Positions 18,123 to 26,653 of a stretch of 64,000 nucleotides of DNA are shown here, piece after piece. A program made the position numbers and the translations under genes. The DNA comes from Pandoraea captiosa (GTDB taxonomy: Bacteria; Pseudomonadota; Gammaproteobacteria; Burkholderiales; Burkholderiaceae). The stretch's first letter is position 1. Each line of letters opens with the position of its first letter. Under the pieces are notes generated by a model that was not told where the DNA came from, made no database searches, and saw nothing but the letters and a program-made list of their open reading frames with translations. Location of the stretch: contig NZ_CABPSQ010000006.1 in the NCBI RefSeq assembly GCF_902459775.1, positions 124,001-188,000 of the forward strand, read 5' to 3'.

Positions 18123-18944
18123 TTACGCACCGCGCACGCCAGGGGGATTGTTCTTGATGACCGTTGCGCGCAGGTTGTGCGGATCGAGCCAGCGGATGAG
18201 TTCGAGCTGCGCTTGCGTCGGGGCAGCCGTCACCGGGCAGTCATCGCCAATCTCGAGCTCGAATCCCGTGGCCGCCTGAACCTCGTCGAAGCTCACTCCC
18301 GGGTGCAACGAGCGAACGCGGCAGGCGCGGTTTTTCCCCTCGAAGTCCATGACGCAGAGGTTCGTGACGATGCGCCTCAAGTCCACGAATGCAGCATTTG
18401 CGCCCTTCGGCCAGCGCGCCGGCTGGTAGCCGACCCCCGACACCATGTCGACTTCGCCCTTCACGAACACGCGCGGACTGTGGTTCGGAACAAAGAACGA
18501 GTTGGCGTGGTTAATGCTGTTGCCGGGCAGGCCGCGCACGCCCAGCATGGCTGCCTTGGGCCTGGCGTAGTCGCCAACGACGGACAAATTGGTCTGGCCA
18601 TACCTGTCGATCTGGGTCGGCCCGATCATCGCGTGGCGCTTGCCTCCCCATACACACTCGAACACGCGGTCGAACGACATATAGCCCGAGTAGGCGGGTT
18701 TGAAGTCGCCACGCGGGCCGAGCGGGATCGGTGTCTCGACCAGGAAAGTCTCGCTGTCGGTCATGAGCAGCAGCGGCGAGTGCGTCATCTTGGCAAGGCT
18801 TGCCCCCAATCGGGGCACGACACCAATGCCCGATGCGAGCACTTCGCCGTCGCCGCGCCAGGCTTCCGACGCCGCCACGATCATGAGCTCGGCCAACGAA
18901 AAGCCGCTCTCCTGCGACACAACATCCTGTGCAATCTGGTTCAT
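18123..18944 (-). CDS. ipdB: IpdB, beta subunit of the ring C-opening CoA-transferase-like hydrolase
   Basis: The 273-residue protein belongs to the class I CoA-transferase family, beta subunit: LAELMIVAASEAWRGDGEV, ASGIGVVPRLGASLAKMTHS, GPTQIDRYGQTNLSVVGDY and DMVSGVGYQPARWPKG. IpdAB does not transfer CoA; it hydrolyses the last steroid ring (COCHEA-CoA to MOODA-CoA). The gene for the alpha subunit lies 12 bp upstream. Both subunits together are a strong marker of steroid degradation. Confidence 0.92.
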   Translation of the reverse strand: MNQIAQDVVSQESGFSLAELMIVAASEAWRGDGEVLASGIGVVPRLGASLAKMTHSPLLLMTDSETFLVETPIPLGPRGDFKPAYSGYMSFDRVFECVWGGKRHAMIGPTQIDRYGQTNLSVVGDYARPKAAMLGVRGLPGNSINHANSFFVPNHSPRVFVKGEVDMVSGVGYQPARWPKGANAAFVDLRRIVTNLCVMDFEGKNRACRVRSLHPGVSFDEVQAATGFELEIGDDCPVTAAPTQAQLELIRWLDPHNLRATVIKNNPPGVRGA

Positions 18945-18956
18945 TGGGTTTCTCGA

Positions 18957-19832
18957 CTAGAAAACGGGCAACGGTAACGTGCGGATGTGTTCTGCCCCGC
19001 CCACTTTGCGCAGGTAGTCCTCTTCGGTGCCCGCAATGAACTCGCTCACGTAATCACGCCAGCCGTGCGCCTCGTTCGCCGACGCGTTGTACCGCTTCAG
19101 ATGAGAGAGGTCCCATCCATAGTCGGGATTGCTATAGGTGGGGTGGGCACCGAACGGCGAATGCACCACGCCGGTGACCAGATACCGTTCGAAGTAGTTT
19201 TGGCGGGCCGACGCTGCATCGATGGCAAAGCGCTCCTGCAATCGCTCCGTACTCACGTAGCACTCGGTTGCCGCGCGCGCAAACAGGTGATCGAACAACG
19301 GGTCTGCACTGGTGATGAGCGTATTGCCCAGACAGTCCGCTTCGTTGACATGCAGCAGCGCTGCGTCGAGCTTCAGCGCCGGCATGGCGACGTACACTTC
19401 ACCATCGTCATACGGCGAAGCGATCGTCTTGAGTTCCGGGTTGCGGGCCAGCACGTCCGTCGCCAGTCCACAACGCGTCGGGAGAAACGACATCCGCATG
19501 CCGGCCGCGCGCAAGCCCCACTCGAACATGCCCTCGTCATGCTCGACGACTTCGATCTCACCGGCTTCACGCGCTTTCCGGAAGTAGGGTTCGAGGGGAA
19601 TCGCGTCCATCGTCACGAAGCCGTACACCAGCTTTCTGACCTTGCCGGCCGCGCACAGCATGCCGACCTCCGGCCCGCCGTAAGCCACGATGGTCAGATC
19701 CTTGAGGTCCGAGCGAAGTATTTCGCGGATCAGGGCCATGGGCTTGCGCCGCGGTCCCCACCCGCCAATGCCGATCGTCATGCCGCTGCGCAGCCTTGAC
19801 ACCACATCTGCGGCAGTCATTTGTTTGTGCAT
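18957..19832 (-). CDS. ipdA: IpdA, alpha subunit of the ring C-opening CoA-transferase-like hydrolase
   Basis: The 291-residue protein starts with the transferase fold segment LRSGMTIGIGGWGPRRKPMA and carries EVVEHDEGMFEWGLRAAG near residues 95-110, where the acidic catalytic residue of IpdA is expected. The C-terminal third (SNPDYGWDLSHLKRYNASAN) is specific to this subfamily. It forms the hydrolase with IpdB and opens ring C. It lies 12 bp after the dioxygenase gene and 12 bp before ipdB, second in the 14-gene operon. Confidence 0.92.
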   Translation of the reverse strand: MHKQMTAADVVSRLRSGMTIGIGGWGPRRKPMALIREILRSDLKDLTIVAYGGPEVGMLCAAGKVRKLVYGFVTMDAIPLEPYFRKAREAGEIEVVEHDEGMFEWGLRAAGMRMSFLPTRCGLATDVLARNPELKTIASPYDDGEVYVAMPALKLDAALLHVNEADCLGNTLITSADPLFDHLFARAATECYVSTERLQERFAIDAASARQNYFERYLVTGVVHSPFGAHPTYSNPDYGWDLSHLKRYNASANEAHGWRDYVSEFIAGTEEDYLRKVGGAEHIRTLPLPVF

Positions 19833-19844
19833 AGTGAATCCGTC

Positions 19845-20753
19845 TTAGTTGGTATCGCCCGTCGCAAGACCGAGACTCCAGTCATGCCCCCAATGGCTGA
19901 TGGAAGTGGCCTCGAATACCGAGTGACGCGACCAGTCGACCACCAGTCCTCCGTAGCCGTACTCAAGCGCGAATCCGCCGGGCGTCGCCATGTAGAACGA
20001 GGTCACGTCGTCGTTGACGTGTTGGCCCAGGCTGGCCATCAACTTGAATCCGTGGGCCTTGCAGCGATCGAGCGCACGCCCGACTTCGGTCATCGACGTC
20101 ACCTCGGCCATCACGTGCACGCAGCCACTCGGCGGCCGGGGCGACTCGAACAGCGCGAGACTGTGTTGGCGGCCGTTGTTGCAGTGCGTGAAGTAAAGAC
20201 GCTGAATCGGCGCGTCCGCCGCAGCGCGGTGGTTGTAGATGTCGGAGATGCGAAAGCCCATGACGTCGCGAAAGAACGCCCAGGTCTCGTCGAAGTTCGG
20301 CGCCGCGAGTACCGTGTGGCCCATCCCCAGGTCTCCCGTCACGAACGCGGGGACCTTCTGGGGCGAGTCGAAGCGTACGAAATCCGATATCGCGCCCCAG
20401 ACGATTTCATGACGGTTCCCCGACGGATCGTGGAACCACATCATGTTCTGAAAACGGCGCGAAGCGCGCTCCTGGTCGGTCGCCATCGTCACCGGCACAC
20501 CGGCGCCGCGCAGCGATTCGCGCGCGGCGTCGAAGGCTTCCTGATCCTTGACCTCCCAGCCCGACGCGAAATAGCGGTCCTGGTCGCCGCGCACGATCAG
20601 ATATCGATACGGGCGGTCGTCGAGCTTCAGATAGACGCCCCCCTGCGGCGCATCGGACGCCATGGCGCCGATGACGCCTTCCCCGAACTGCCGCCAGGCG
20701 GCAGCGTCTGCGGCTTCTGCTACCACGTAGGCAAGTGCACGAATATCAATCAT
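19845..20753 (-). CDS. Extradiol ring-cleavage dioxygenase (TesB/HsaC type)
   Basis: This type I extradiol dioxygenase has 302 residues and two vicinal-oxygen-chelate halves. Fe(II) ligands are likely His146 (GMGHTVLA), His213 (CVHVMAEV) and Glu264 (FALEYGYG); His245 fits the acid-base catalyst. Length and ligands match HsaC/TesB, which cleave the catechol 3,4-DHSA made from ring A. ATG at 20753 follows GGGAGC by 4 bases. It is the first gene of the 14-gene operon, 62 bp from the shared promoter element. TesB and HsaC are functionally equivalent, so no symbol is forced. Confidence 0.9.
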   Translation of the reverse strand: MIDIRALAYVVAEAADAAAWRQFGEGVIGAMASDAPQGGVYLKLDDRPYRYLIVRGDQDRYFASGWEVKDQEAFDAARESLRGAGVPVTMATDQERASRRFQNMMWFHDPSGNRHEIVWGAISDFVRFDSPQKVPAFVTGDLGMGHTVLAAPNFDETWAFFRDVMGFRISDIYNHRAAADAPIQRLYFTHCNNGRQHSLALFESPRPPSGCVHVMAEVTSMTEVGRALDRCKAHGFKLMASLGQHVNDDVTSFYMATPGGFALEYGYGGLVVDWSRHSVFEATSISHWGHDWSLGLATGDTN

Positions 20754-20787
20754 CGAAGCTCCCAAGAATGTCCATCGCTTAAGGCTG

Positions 20788-20831
20788 ATTCTCGGGGAAT
20801 GCCCCCGCGGGAACATCGTCCAATGGGACTA
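20788..20831 (-). promoter_or_regulatory. Steroid-cluster promoter element upstream of the ring-cleavage/ipd operon
   Basis: Reading leftward, TAGTCCCATTGGACGAT occupies 20831-20815 and is followed by G. The -10-like hexamer GAGAAT (20793-20788) lies 21 bp after the 17-mer. The identical hexamer at the identical distance is found at kshA. Confidence 0.78.
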
Positions 20832-20881
20832 CGATCGAACCTCGGCGGGGCAAGGCCAACAGCGCTTCACCGAGACCAAGG

Positions 20882-20919
20882 AAAACGGCCCGACGACTCG
20901 CATCCGAGCCATCGGGCCG
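20882..20919 (-). terminator. Rho-independent terminator of kshA
   Basis: An 8-bp GC-rich outer stem (CGGCCCGA/TCGGGCCG) encloses a 4-bp inner stem, and on the minus strand it is followed by TTTTCC. It lies 80 bp beyond the kshA stop and separates kshA from the next promoter. Confidence 0.75.
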
Positions 20920-20998
20920 CTTCGTTCGCGCTCGGGTCACTGCACGCGAATCGTGTGCGTCGCCACTGAGACGCAACCGGGGTTCGCCCGGTCGGTCC

Positions 20999-22111
20999 TC
21001 AAATGCGGTCGAGCTCGCTGACGGCTTCGGGCGGCACGTCGTCACGCTGGCGCCAGGCGCCCTCCTCGCGCCGCCATTCGAATACCTTTCGTTGCTGCTT
21101 CTTGACGTCAGCCGCATCGACGTAGAACTGCGAATACCATTCGCGCAATTGATAGAGCGGACCATCGCCGTCGCAAAGCAGGGGGTTGTCGACCCGTGTT
21201 TTGGAATCCCATATCACCACGTCCTGATGAAACGCATTCTGGGTAAGCGTGATGTAGTTATCCGCGATCGCGTCGTTCTGCTCGTCCGAGAGCGCCGGAT
21301 TCTTCTCCACGATTACGCCGAAGCGCAGGATGAACCGGTTCTGGTCGATCGGCACGTGGCAGTTGAGCAGAATCGAGTTGAGTGTGTGCCCCGCGACTTT
21401 GGCACTCATTCGGGTGATGTGATACGCCGGGCCAAAGTAGGCATCGTCGGCAACCAGCTCGCCGTCGGAAAGGGTCTCGTGCCCGCCTCGCGCCATTTGG
21501 TAGCCGATGTGGCCATCGAACACATTGGCAAAGTAATCGATCTTCTGCCCATGCACCGGCCCGAAATGCGCCATATCGGACAGGTTGTCGACCAGCTCGC
21601 GCACGTTGGTGTTGATCGTCCATTCCTCGATCTTCCAGCGCGTCCAGCGATCCGAGAAACACGCTTCGATTCGCGGGATGGCGACGAGCGGATCGGGCGG
21701 GTTGCCTTCCGGATCGTTCCAGACAAAGAGCAGATGGTTCTGCTCCATGACCGGCCAGCTCTTGATGCGCGCTTTCGGCGGAATCCGCTTCGCGTAAGGA
21801 ATGTCCTTGCACACACCGTCGGCGCCCCATTGCCAATGGTGGAACGGGCATGTCACGGTATTGCCTTTGACGCACCCCAGTCCGAGATCCGCGCCCATGT
21901 GCGGACAATAACCGTCCAGCACCGCGATGTTTCCGTCTTCCCCGGCGAAAGCAACCAGTTTCGTACCGAAGGCGTGAACGGTGTGAGCCTTTCCGTCCTT
22001 GTAGGCCTGCGCTAATCCCAGGCAGTGCCAGCCGCGGGCGTATCGGTCCGGAAGCGGTTCCGCCTTGATCTTCTGGGTTGGCAGGGTATTGATAGGCTGA
22101 ACAGTCGACAT
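20999..22111 (-). CDS. kshA: 3-ketosteroid 9alpha-hydroxylase, Rieske oxygenase component KshA
   Basis: The 370-residue Rieske oxygenase has its 2Fe-2S ligands at Cys69, His71, Cys88 and His91 (CPH ... CPFHH). The mononuclear iron site is formed by His182 and His187 in DNLSDMAHFGPVHG, with Asp297 (FHQDVVIW) a likely third ligand. Length, motifs and the FGPVHG segment fit KshA, which hydroxylates C9 of 3-ketosteroids and thereby opens ring B together with KstD. GGGAG lies 9 bases before the ATG. The gene is transcribed alone: it has its own promoter element (22252-22268) and terminator. The reductase KshB is encoded at 24.7-25.8 kb. Confidence 0.93.
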   Translation of the reverse strand: MSTVQPINTLPTQKIKAEPLPDRYARGWHCLGLAQAYKDGKAHTVHAFGTKLVAFAGEDGNIAVLDGYCPHMGADLGLGCVKGNTVTCPFHHWQWGADGVCKDIPYAKRIPPKARIKSWPVMEQNHLLFVWNDPEGNPPDPLVAIPRIEACFSDRWTRWKIEEWTINTNVRELVDNLSDMAHFGPVHGQKIDYFANVFDGHIGYQMARGGHETLSDGELVADDAYFGPAYHITRMSAKVAGHTLNSILLNCHVPIDQNRFILRFGVIVEKNPALSDEQNDAIADNYITLTQNAFHQDVVIWDSKTRVDNPLLCDGDGPLYQLREWYSQFYVDAADVKKQQRKVFEWRREEGAWRQRDDVPPEAVSELDRI

Positions 22112-22224
22112 CGTTCCAATCTCCCGGAGTCTCGTCCCGATCTGACCGATCGGAGACCGTATTGTGAGGAGGGCATCGTCGACGCAAAGGAGCAGGTCCG
22201 CGCCAACGATGCGCCTGTACGGGC

Positions 22225-22268
22225 ATTCTCGGCGGGAGATGGCGCCGTCACATCGTCGCTTTGGACTA
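22225..22268 (-). promoter_or_regulatory. Steroid-cluster promoter element upstream of kshA
   Basis: Reading leftward, TAGTCCAAAGCGACGAT occupies 22268-22252 and is followed by G. GAGAAT (22230-22225) lies 21 bp after the 17-mer. This copy alone has C instead of G at position 11. Confidence 0.75.
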
Positions 22269-22288
22269 GACGGCCTTCGGGACGAACG

Positions 22289-23080
22289 TCAGACGTGGCG
22301 CAGGACACCCCCCTCAGCGCGCAGTGCCGCGCCGTTTGTCGCAGCGGAAAGCGGGGAACACACATAGGAGATCAGGTTGGCCACTTCGTCGGCCGTTGCC
22401 ATCCGATCGATCAGTGATGTGGGGCGGGCGGCGCGCACGAAATGCGTTTGCGCAACATCGCGTGCGATGCCGGTGCGTTGCGCGTAGTCATCGAAGAACT
22501 GCGCCGATCCTTCGACCGCCGTCGGTCCGGGCAGCACCGCATTGACCGTAACGCCGGTGCCTTTGGTCAGTTCGGCAAGTCCGCGCATCAGTGCCAGCTC
22601 GCCGGCTTTGCTGACCCCGTAATGCACCATATCGGGCGGTATGTAGACCCCGGAATCCGAGGCGACGAACACGATGCGTCCCCAGCCCCGGCGCATCATT
22701 GCCGGTAGCGCGACACGCGACAGACGCACGCCGGCCATGACGTGTGTCGCGAACATGTGGAGCCAGGCCTGGTCCGAGATCGTCTCGAACGGCGCCCAGT
22801 CGTAGACCCCCGCGTTATGCACCAGCACATCGACATCGTCGAGTACGGGCAAGATCGACTGGCAGCCCACTTCGGTCGCTACGTCGCCGACGATGCCGGA
22901 TACGTCGGTGCTCGGGTACGCCGAGCGCATCGCGTCAACGGCCGACAATACGGACGTCTGCGTACGTCCATGAAGGATCAGACGCGCCCCGCACTGCGCG
23001 AGCTGGCGCGCGCTGGCCGCGCCGATCCCCCGCGTCGAACCTGTGACCAACGCGGTCTTGCCCTGCAAATCGATGCGCAT
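22289..23080 (-). CDS. Short-chain dehydrogenase/reductase (SDR)
   Basis: The 263-residue SDR shows TGSTRGIG, HNAG in place of NNAG, and YGVSK as the catalytic pair, preceded by SDSGVYIPPDMVH. The C-terminal half (VLPGPTAVEGSAQFFDDYAQ) is like bacterial SDRs of broad hydroxy/keto specificity. It is the last gene of the hsaA-led operon, 15 bp after fadD3. A hydroxysteroid substrate is inferred from position. Confidence 0.83.
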   Translation of the reverse strand: MRIDLQGKTALVTGSTRGIGAASARQLAQCGARLILHGRTQTSVLSAVDAMRSAYPSTDVSGIVGDVATEVGCQSILPVLDDVDVLVHNAGVYDWAPFETISDQAWLHMFATHVMAGVRLSRVALPAMMRRGWGRIVFVASDSGVYIPPDMVHYGVSKAGELALMRGLAELTKGTGVTVNAVLPGPTAVEGSAQFFDDYAQRTGIARDVAQTHFVRAARPTSLIDRMATADEVANLISYVCSPLSAATNGAALRAEGGVLRHV

Positions 23081-23095
23081 GTCCGAACCTCCGGA

Positions 23096-24685
23096 TTACG
23101 CGTGCTGCGCGGCTTTTTCGACGGACATGGGCCACTCGCGAAGCTCTCGCTTGAGCACTTTGCCCGAAGGGTTCGTTGGCAACGACGACACAAAGTCCAC
23201 ATAACGCGGCACTTTGTAGTTCGCCATATTTGCCCGGCACCACGTAATGAACTGTGCAGCGTCCAACGCTGCGTTGGGCCGAAGAACCACGAAGGCACGC
23301 CCCACCTCGCCCATGCGCTCGTCAGGCACACCGACCACGGCGATCTGCGAAACGGCCGGATGCGCGGCCGCGAGCCTTTCGATCTCGGCGGGATAGCAGT
23401 TGAAACCGCCGACGATGAACATGTCCTTGAGCCGATCCGTTATTTTCAGATACCCCATCTCGTCGATGACGCCAACGTCGCCCGTATGAAGCCAGCCTTG
23501 CGCGTCGATGGCTTCGCGCGTGGCATCGGGATTATCGAGATATCCCTGCATGACGTTGTAGCCGCGAATCCAGACTTCGCCGGCCGCGCCGGCGGGCGCC
23601 GCCTCCCCGCGTTCGTCGGCAATACGGAGTTCGACCCCCGGCATGGCCCGGCCGCAGGTATTCGCCACGATCTCCGCCGGGTCGGAGGCTCGCGTCAAGG
23701 TCGCGAACCCTGACGACTCGGTCAGTCCATAGCCGGTCAGGACAACCTTGAAGCCCAGTTCGCTGCGCATTCTGTCGATCAGGGCAGCCGGCACGCTGGT
23801 GGATCCGGTGATCGTGGCACGCAGGCTGGACAGATCCGTCGATGCGAGTCTCGGGTCGTTGAGCAGGCTGTGGAATACCGTCGGCGGGCCGGGCAACACC
23901 GTGATTTTCTCGCGCTCGATCGCATCGAGGATGGCTGCCGTGTCGAAAGTGCGATGGGGCAGGATCGTCGCGCCGCGAGTGAGCGCCGCCAGCCAGCCCG
24001 CCTTGTAGCCCATGGCATGAAAGAACGGATTGACGATCAGATAGCGATCCGTCGGCGCAAGCGCCATTGCGTCGGCCCAACCGTCGATTGCCCTCAGGTT
24101 CTGGGCGTGCGTCGTCATTACGCCCTTGGGGTGCCCTGTGGTCCCGGAAGTGAACATGATGTCCGAGATAGCCTCGGGCGCGACGCGCAACGCCCGGGCT
24201 TCCACCACGTCATCGGTGATGGACCTGCCACCGATGAGAAAATCGTGCCACGCGATGTCTCCGTGCCGGACGTCGTGCATGACCACGACCGTCGTCAATG
24301 ACGCCGGTCGGTGCGGACCCAGAAGGTCGGGATAGTAACTGCCGAGAAACCAGCCTGCGCTCAGCAGAACATTGGCCCCCGTCGTCTCGAGCACATATCC
24401 GACTTCCGCACCCCGCATGCGCGTATTGATCGGAATCAGCGACGCGCCGCAAAAATGGATGCCAAGCGCGCCGATGATCCACTCCGGACCATTCGGCGCC
24501 CAGATGGCGACGCGGTCTCCCGGTTCGACGCCCCGGGAAATGAGCGCCGCCGCGGCGCGCAACGCCCGCTGGTAGAGATCGCGGTATCGCAAACGAACGC
24601 CTCCCGCTTCGATCGCGCACTGGTCCCCATAACGAGAGACGGTCTGTGCGAGCATGCGAGGAATGGTGATGACTGAAGGCAGCAT
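23096..24685 (-). CDS. fadD3: FadD3-type acyl-CoA synthetase (HIP-CoA ligase)
   Basis: The 529-residue protein belongs to the AMP-forming ligases. It shows the phosphate loop TSGTTGHPKG (179-188), the core GYGLTESSG, the hinge region YLKITDRLKDMFIVGGFN and the catalytic Lys in PSGKVLKREL. It activates a carboxylic acid as its CoA ester. In this setting the expected substrate is HIP, the C/D-ring propanoate left after A/B-ring cleavage, the job of FadD3 in actinobacteria. ATG at 24685 was chosen because it starts just before the first conserved helix; upstream sequence shows no family resemblance. Ribosome site is weak. Confidence 0.83.
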   Translation of the reverse strand: MLPSVITIPRMLAQTVSRYGDQCAIEAGGVRLRYRDLYQRALRAAAALISRGVEPGDRVAIWAPNGPEWIIGALGIHFCGASLIPINTRMRGAEVGYVLETTGANVLLSAGWFLGSYYPDLLGPHRPASLTTVVVMHDVRHGDIAWHDFLIGGRSITDDVVEARALRVAPEAISDIMFTSGTTGHPKGVMTTHAQNLRAIDGWADAMALAPTDRYLIVNPFFHAMGYKAGWLAALTRGATILPHRTFDTAAILDAIEREKITVLPGPPTVFHSLLNDPRLASTDLSSLRATITGSTSVPAALIDRMRSELGFKVVLTGYGLTESSGFATLTRASDPAEIVANTCGRAMPGVELRIADERGEAAPAGAAGEVWIRGYNVMQGYLDNPDATREAIDAQGWLHTGDVGVIDEMGYLKITDRLKDMFIVGGFNCYPAEIERLAAAHPAVSQIAVVGVPDERMGEVGRAFVVLRPNAALDAAQFITWCRANMANYKVPRYVDFVSSLPTNPSGKVLKRELREWPMSVEKAAQHA

Positions 24686-24723
24686 GACGTAACTCACGAT
24701 AAGCCCGGTGCCCGGGCCAACAG

Positions 24724-25755
24724 CTACTCTGGAAACCTGACGGCGACGGGGCCACTCTGCGGAATCGCCTGACAGGCGAGCGTCCAACCTTGCGCCAGAT
24801 CGTTTTTGTCGAGGACATCGTTGTGCTTCATCCGCACGGTCCCCATGTCGACGGTGCACATGCACGTGGCACAGGCCCCGGCGCGACAGGCATACGGCGC
24901 ATCGACACCGCCACGGAGCATGGCATCGAGCAACGTCTCCGTCTGGCCGCACATCAGATGATGGGTTTTGCCGTCGAGCGTGACCTCGAGCGCAACCCCG
25001 TCGTCCAGCGTGGGAGCGGTGTCGGCGCCGCCCGGTTCGCTCTCGTCCGGCAATGAGGCGAAACGCTCCACATGGATCTGCCCGGCATCGATCTCCAGCG
25101 ACTGAAGCGCTTGGACCGCAGCGTCCATAAAAGCCGACGGCCCACAGATGAAGCAGTCCGCATGCCGCCATGCGCGCGCCAGCGCCGCCAGTTGCGCGAC
25201 CGAGGGGATGCCTTGCACGGTATCGAGCCAATGCACCACTTGCAGCCGGTCCGGATGGGCCGCCGCCAGCGCCTTCAGCGCGTCTTTGAAAATAATCGAA
25301 CGCTCATCCCGGTTGGCATAGATCAGCAGAATCCGGCCGCTTCCGTCGGTCAGCGCCGAGCGCAGGATCGACAGGATCGGCGTGATGCCGCTACCGCCGC
25401 CCAGCAGCAGGAAATCGCTGTTCAGATCTTTCGGGCAGAACACGCCGGCCGGGGCCTGCACCTCGATCTCGTCGCCCTCTCGCACTGAATCGCAGACCCA
25501 GTTGGAACCGACGCCCTGCGAGACACGCTTGACGGTGACCCGCAGCGGTTCGGCGATCGACGGGGAACTCGCGAGCGAATAGCACCGAGGAATTGGCTTG
25601 CCGTCGACAGGAAGCCGCAGCGTCAGGAACTGCCCGGGCCGATAGTGAAACGTATCGGCAAGCGCGGGCGGAACGTCGAACACGAGAGATCGTGCGTCGG
25701 CCGTTTCTTCAATGACCGAAACGACACGCAACGCATGGTATTTGGGTGCGCTCAT
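24724..25755 (-). CDS. kshB: 3-ketosteroid 9alpha-hydroxylase reductase KshB
   Basis: The 343-residue protein has the order FAD domain - NAD domain - plant-type 2Fe-2S ferredoxin. RCYSLAS (57-63) binds FAD, LLLGGGSGITPILSIL binds the pyridine nucleotide, and CRAGACATCMCTV plus a later Cys hold the cluster. This arrangement is that of KshB, which passes electrons from NADH to KshA; other Rieske systems and phenylacetyl-CoA epoxidase reductases share it. Presence of KshA, KstD and HsaA nearby makes KshB the best call. It lies between fadD3 and the 3beta/17beta-HSD-like gene. Confidence 0.9.
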   Translation of the reverse strand: MSAPKYHALRVVSVIEETADARSLVFDVPPALADTFHYRPGQFLTLRLPVDGKPIPRCYSLASSPSIAEPLRVTVKRVSQGVGSNWVCDSVREGDEIEVQAPAGVFCPKDLNSDFLLLGGGSGITPILSILRSALTDGSGRILLIYANRDERSIIFKDALKALAAAHPDRLQVVHWLDTVQGIPSVAQLAALARAWRHADCFICGPSAFMDAAVQALQSLEIDAGQIHVERFASLPDESEPGGADTAPTLDDGVALEVTLDGKTHHLMCGQTETLLDAMLRGGVDAPYACRAGACATCMCTVDMGTVRMKHNDVLDKNDLAQGWTLACQAIPQSGPVAVRFPE

Positions 25756-25776
25756 GACATCGGGCTCCGGGTCATG

Positions 25777-26532
25777 TCAGCCGACGGACGTCAGCATGGC
25801 ATTGTCGACGCGCAATTCGGCACCACTGATGAAGCGTGACTCGTCCGAGACGAGAAACAAGATCAGATGGGCAACGTCGTGCGGCTCGCAAACGCCCGAT
25901 TGCGGATTCAGGTCGAAATTGACGAACTTTTCGTCCACACCTGCCAGCATCTTTTCGGACATCGCCGTGCGAATGCCGGCAGGATGAATCGAGTTGCAGC
26001 GAATGCGATAACCCTGCGCCCGACAGTGCGCAGCAACGTTCCTCGTCAGCGCGCTCACTGCGCCTTTGGACGCCGAATACGCACATAACCCCGTATGCCC
26101 GGCAAGCGCCGCCGTCGACGACAGATTCACGATGGAGCCGCCACCGTTGGTCTTCATCTGTGCGATGGCATGCTTGCAACCCAGGAACGTGCCCTCGGCA
26201 TTGATTCGGGAAACCGTGCGAAAGAGCTCCAGTGACGTCTCCTCGATGGACTCGCTCCGGCAAATCGCCGCGCTGTTGACCAGCGCGTCTAGACGACCGA
26301 AACGCGCCACCACCCTGGCGAGCGCCTCTTGCCAGTCGGCTTCGCTCGACACATCCAGACGCAAGAAGGACGCCGATTCGCCAATTTGCCTCGCAGCCGA
26401 TTGCCCGGCGGTTTCGTCGATGTCCGCGAGGACCACGGTTGCGCCTTCGCGCGCCAGCATCGCCGCAGCCTCCCTGGCCACCCCGCCCGCTGCCCCGGTC
26501 AACAGCACCACCTTATTCTGCACACGCCCCAT
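25777..26532 (-). CDS. Hydroxysteroid dehydrogenase, 3beta/17beta-HSD-like SDR
   Basis: The 251-residue SDR resembles Comamonas testosteroni 3beta/17beta-hydroxysteroid dehydrogenase through its length: RLDVSSEADW, INAEGTFLGCKHAIAQMK, YSASKGAVSALTRNVAAHC, RCNSIHPAGIRTAM and a LVSDESRFISGAEL tail. Two usually conserved spots differ: the glycine-rich loop reads TGAAGGVA, lacking the last Gly, and NNAG is NSAA. ATG at 26532 has AAGG 6 bases upstream; ATG at 26550 is an alternative. It would oxidise 3beta- and/or 17beta-hydroxysteroids to ketones ahead of KstD and KshA. The assignment rests on remembered family sequence. Confidence 0.8.
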   Translation of the reverse strand: MGRVQNKVVLLTGAAGGVAREAAAMLAREGATVVLADIDETAGQSAARQIGESASFLRLDVSSEADWQEALARVVARFGRLDALVNSAAICRSESIEETSLELFRTVSRINAEGTFLGCKHAIAQMKTNGGGSIVNLSSTAALAGHTGLCAYSASKGAVSALTRNVAAHCRAQGYRIRCNSIHPAGIRTAMSEKMLAGVDEKFVNFDLNPQSGVCEPHDVAHLILFLVSDESRFISGAELRVDNAMLTSVG

Positions 26533-26578
26533 GATCTGCCTTGTCTCCATACGTTTTCTCGTTACCCGATCGCTGCGC

Positions 26579-26597
26579 GCCGACGCAACGCGTCGGC
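26579..26597 (-). other. Intergenic GC-rich hairpin inside the hsaA operon
   Basis: GCCGACGC and GCGTCGGC form a perfect 8-bp stem with an AAC loop between the SDR at 26.65-27.5 kb and the HSD gene. No U-tract follows on the minus strand. The 16-bp core CGACGCAACGCGTCGG recurs exactly at 43769-43784. It may be an mRNA processing or stability element. Confidence 0.5.
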
Positions 26598-26653
26598 GTT
26601 CAGACATCAGCCTTGGTCTCAACCGCCCCGGTTCCGATGACGGACCGTCGACA

